Below, in pieces: positions 4,998 to 5,311 of a stretch of 5,311 nucleotides of DNA. The position numbers and the translations under genes are program-made. The stretch lies in NCBI GenBank assembly GCA_030691665.1, contig JAUYDU010000357.1, forward strand, positions 1-5,311, read 5' to 3'. The notes below the pieces were generated by a model. That model was not told the DNA's origin and searched no databases. It saw nothing but the letters and a program-made list of their open reading frames with translations. Positions within the stretch are counted from its first letter, which is position 1. The number at the start of each line of letters is the position of its first letter. The DNA is from Chloroflexota bacterium. GTDB taxonomy: Bacteria > Chloroflexota > Dehalococcoidia > SM23-28-2.

Positions 4998-5311
4998 TTG
5001 AAGATCCGCGCCGGTCCCTCAGGCGTTCACATGTTCGACAGAACGACCGGCCTGAATGTCCTTCTCGAGGAAATTCAGCTACCCTCGTCCTCTTGGGCGG
5101 CTGCTCCTCGTCACGTATCCGTGGCGTTGACGAATGCATGCGACCTTGCCTGCGACTACGGTTATGCGCCAAAGAAGCCTGCTCTTCTGCCTTTCGATCA
5201 GGTGGTCATCTGGCTGAATCAACTTGACTCGCAGGGTTGACTTGGAGTTGGCTTCGGGGGCGGAGAACCTACTCTATACCCACGATACGCGGATCTGTGC
5301 CGGTACGTCTC
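4998..5311 (+). pseudogene. Radical SAM protein fragment with in-frame TGA and lost cluster cysteine
   Basis: The reading frame from a possible TTG 4998 or ATG 5031 gives KIRAGPSGVHMFDRTTGLN, then VSVALTNACDLACDYGYAPK, which is the radical SAM cluster loop. Radical SAM enzymes bind a 4Fe-4S cluster through CxxxCxxC; here the third Cys is Gly (CDLACDYG, codon GGT). The frame meets TGA at 5238-5240 and then continues in the same frame with LGVGFGGGEPTLYP, the conserved GGEP SAM-binding motif, to the window edge. The remaining protein lies outside. The uninterrupted similarity across the stop shows this was one gene. Two lesions at key places make it a likely pseudogene; base-call errors are possible. 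No ribosome site is seen. The substrate cannot be told; the start resembles radical SAM proteins that modify peptides or lack assigned roles. Confidence 0.8.

Noticed and set aside
5238..5311. Selenocysteine at the in-frame TGA of the radical SAM gene
   Set aside because: I see no convincing stem-loop just downstream, and the separate loss of the third cluster cysteine favours decay.

Overview
The window looks bacterial and GC-rich. It carries the recombinase end of an integrated or mobile element next to what is probably decaying host DNA. Three things point to bacteria: Shine-Dalgarno sites with normal spacing, a clear sigma70-type promoter (TTGACA, 18 bp, TAATAT), and a large serine recombinase. 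The protein style (diverged serine recombinase, helix-turn-helix plus coiled-coil partners, Arg/Ala/Gly-rich GC-biased codons) reminds me of uncultured Chloroflexota/Dehalococcoidia-like genomes. That is an impression from memory, not a placement.

Layout. (1) Positions 1-2646, minus strand: an apparent three-gene operon reading leftward. It holds a 278-aa helix-turn-helix protein (2646-1810), an unrecognised helical protein of about 212 aa (1699-1061) and a large serine recombinase (start 1039, running off the left edge). (2) Positions 2647-2898: a 252-bp divergent control region. It has two back-to-back promoters with interleaved -35 boxes, a ladder of GGTC(A) repeats on an 8-bp period just downstream of the rightward promoter, and a long leader able to form short hairpins. 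(3) Positions 2899-4471, plus strand: a 363-aa HTH plus coiled-coil protein, overlapped by a 175-aa unrecognised protein. (4) Positions 4478-4519: a nested GC-rich inverted repeat just after the second rightward gene. (5) Positions 4520-4997: no convincing gene, with GC falling from about 72% to about 55%. (6) From 4998 to the right edge: a radical SAM gene fragment that lacks the third cluster cysteine and carries an in-frame TGA just before its GGGEP motif, so it is probably a pseudogene.

How the parts may work together (inference): two different HTH proteins are transcribed away from a shared, repeat-bearing control region, and one of them heads the recombinase operon. This resembles the regulatory switch of a mobile element, where two DNA-binding proteins decide whether the recombinase is made. 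Alternatively, the helical proteins could be accessory or directionality factors for the recombinase. Neither partner protein can be assigned to a characterised family by eye, which makes this five-gene module the most interesting content of the window. The left end of the element and its attachment sites lie outside the window.
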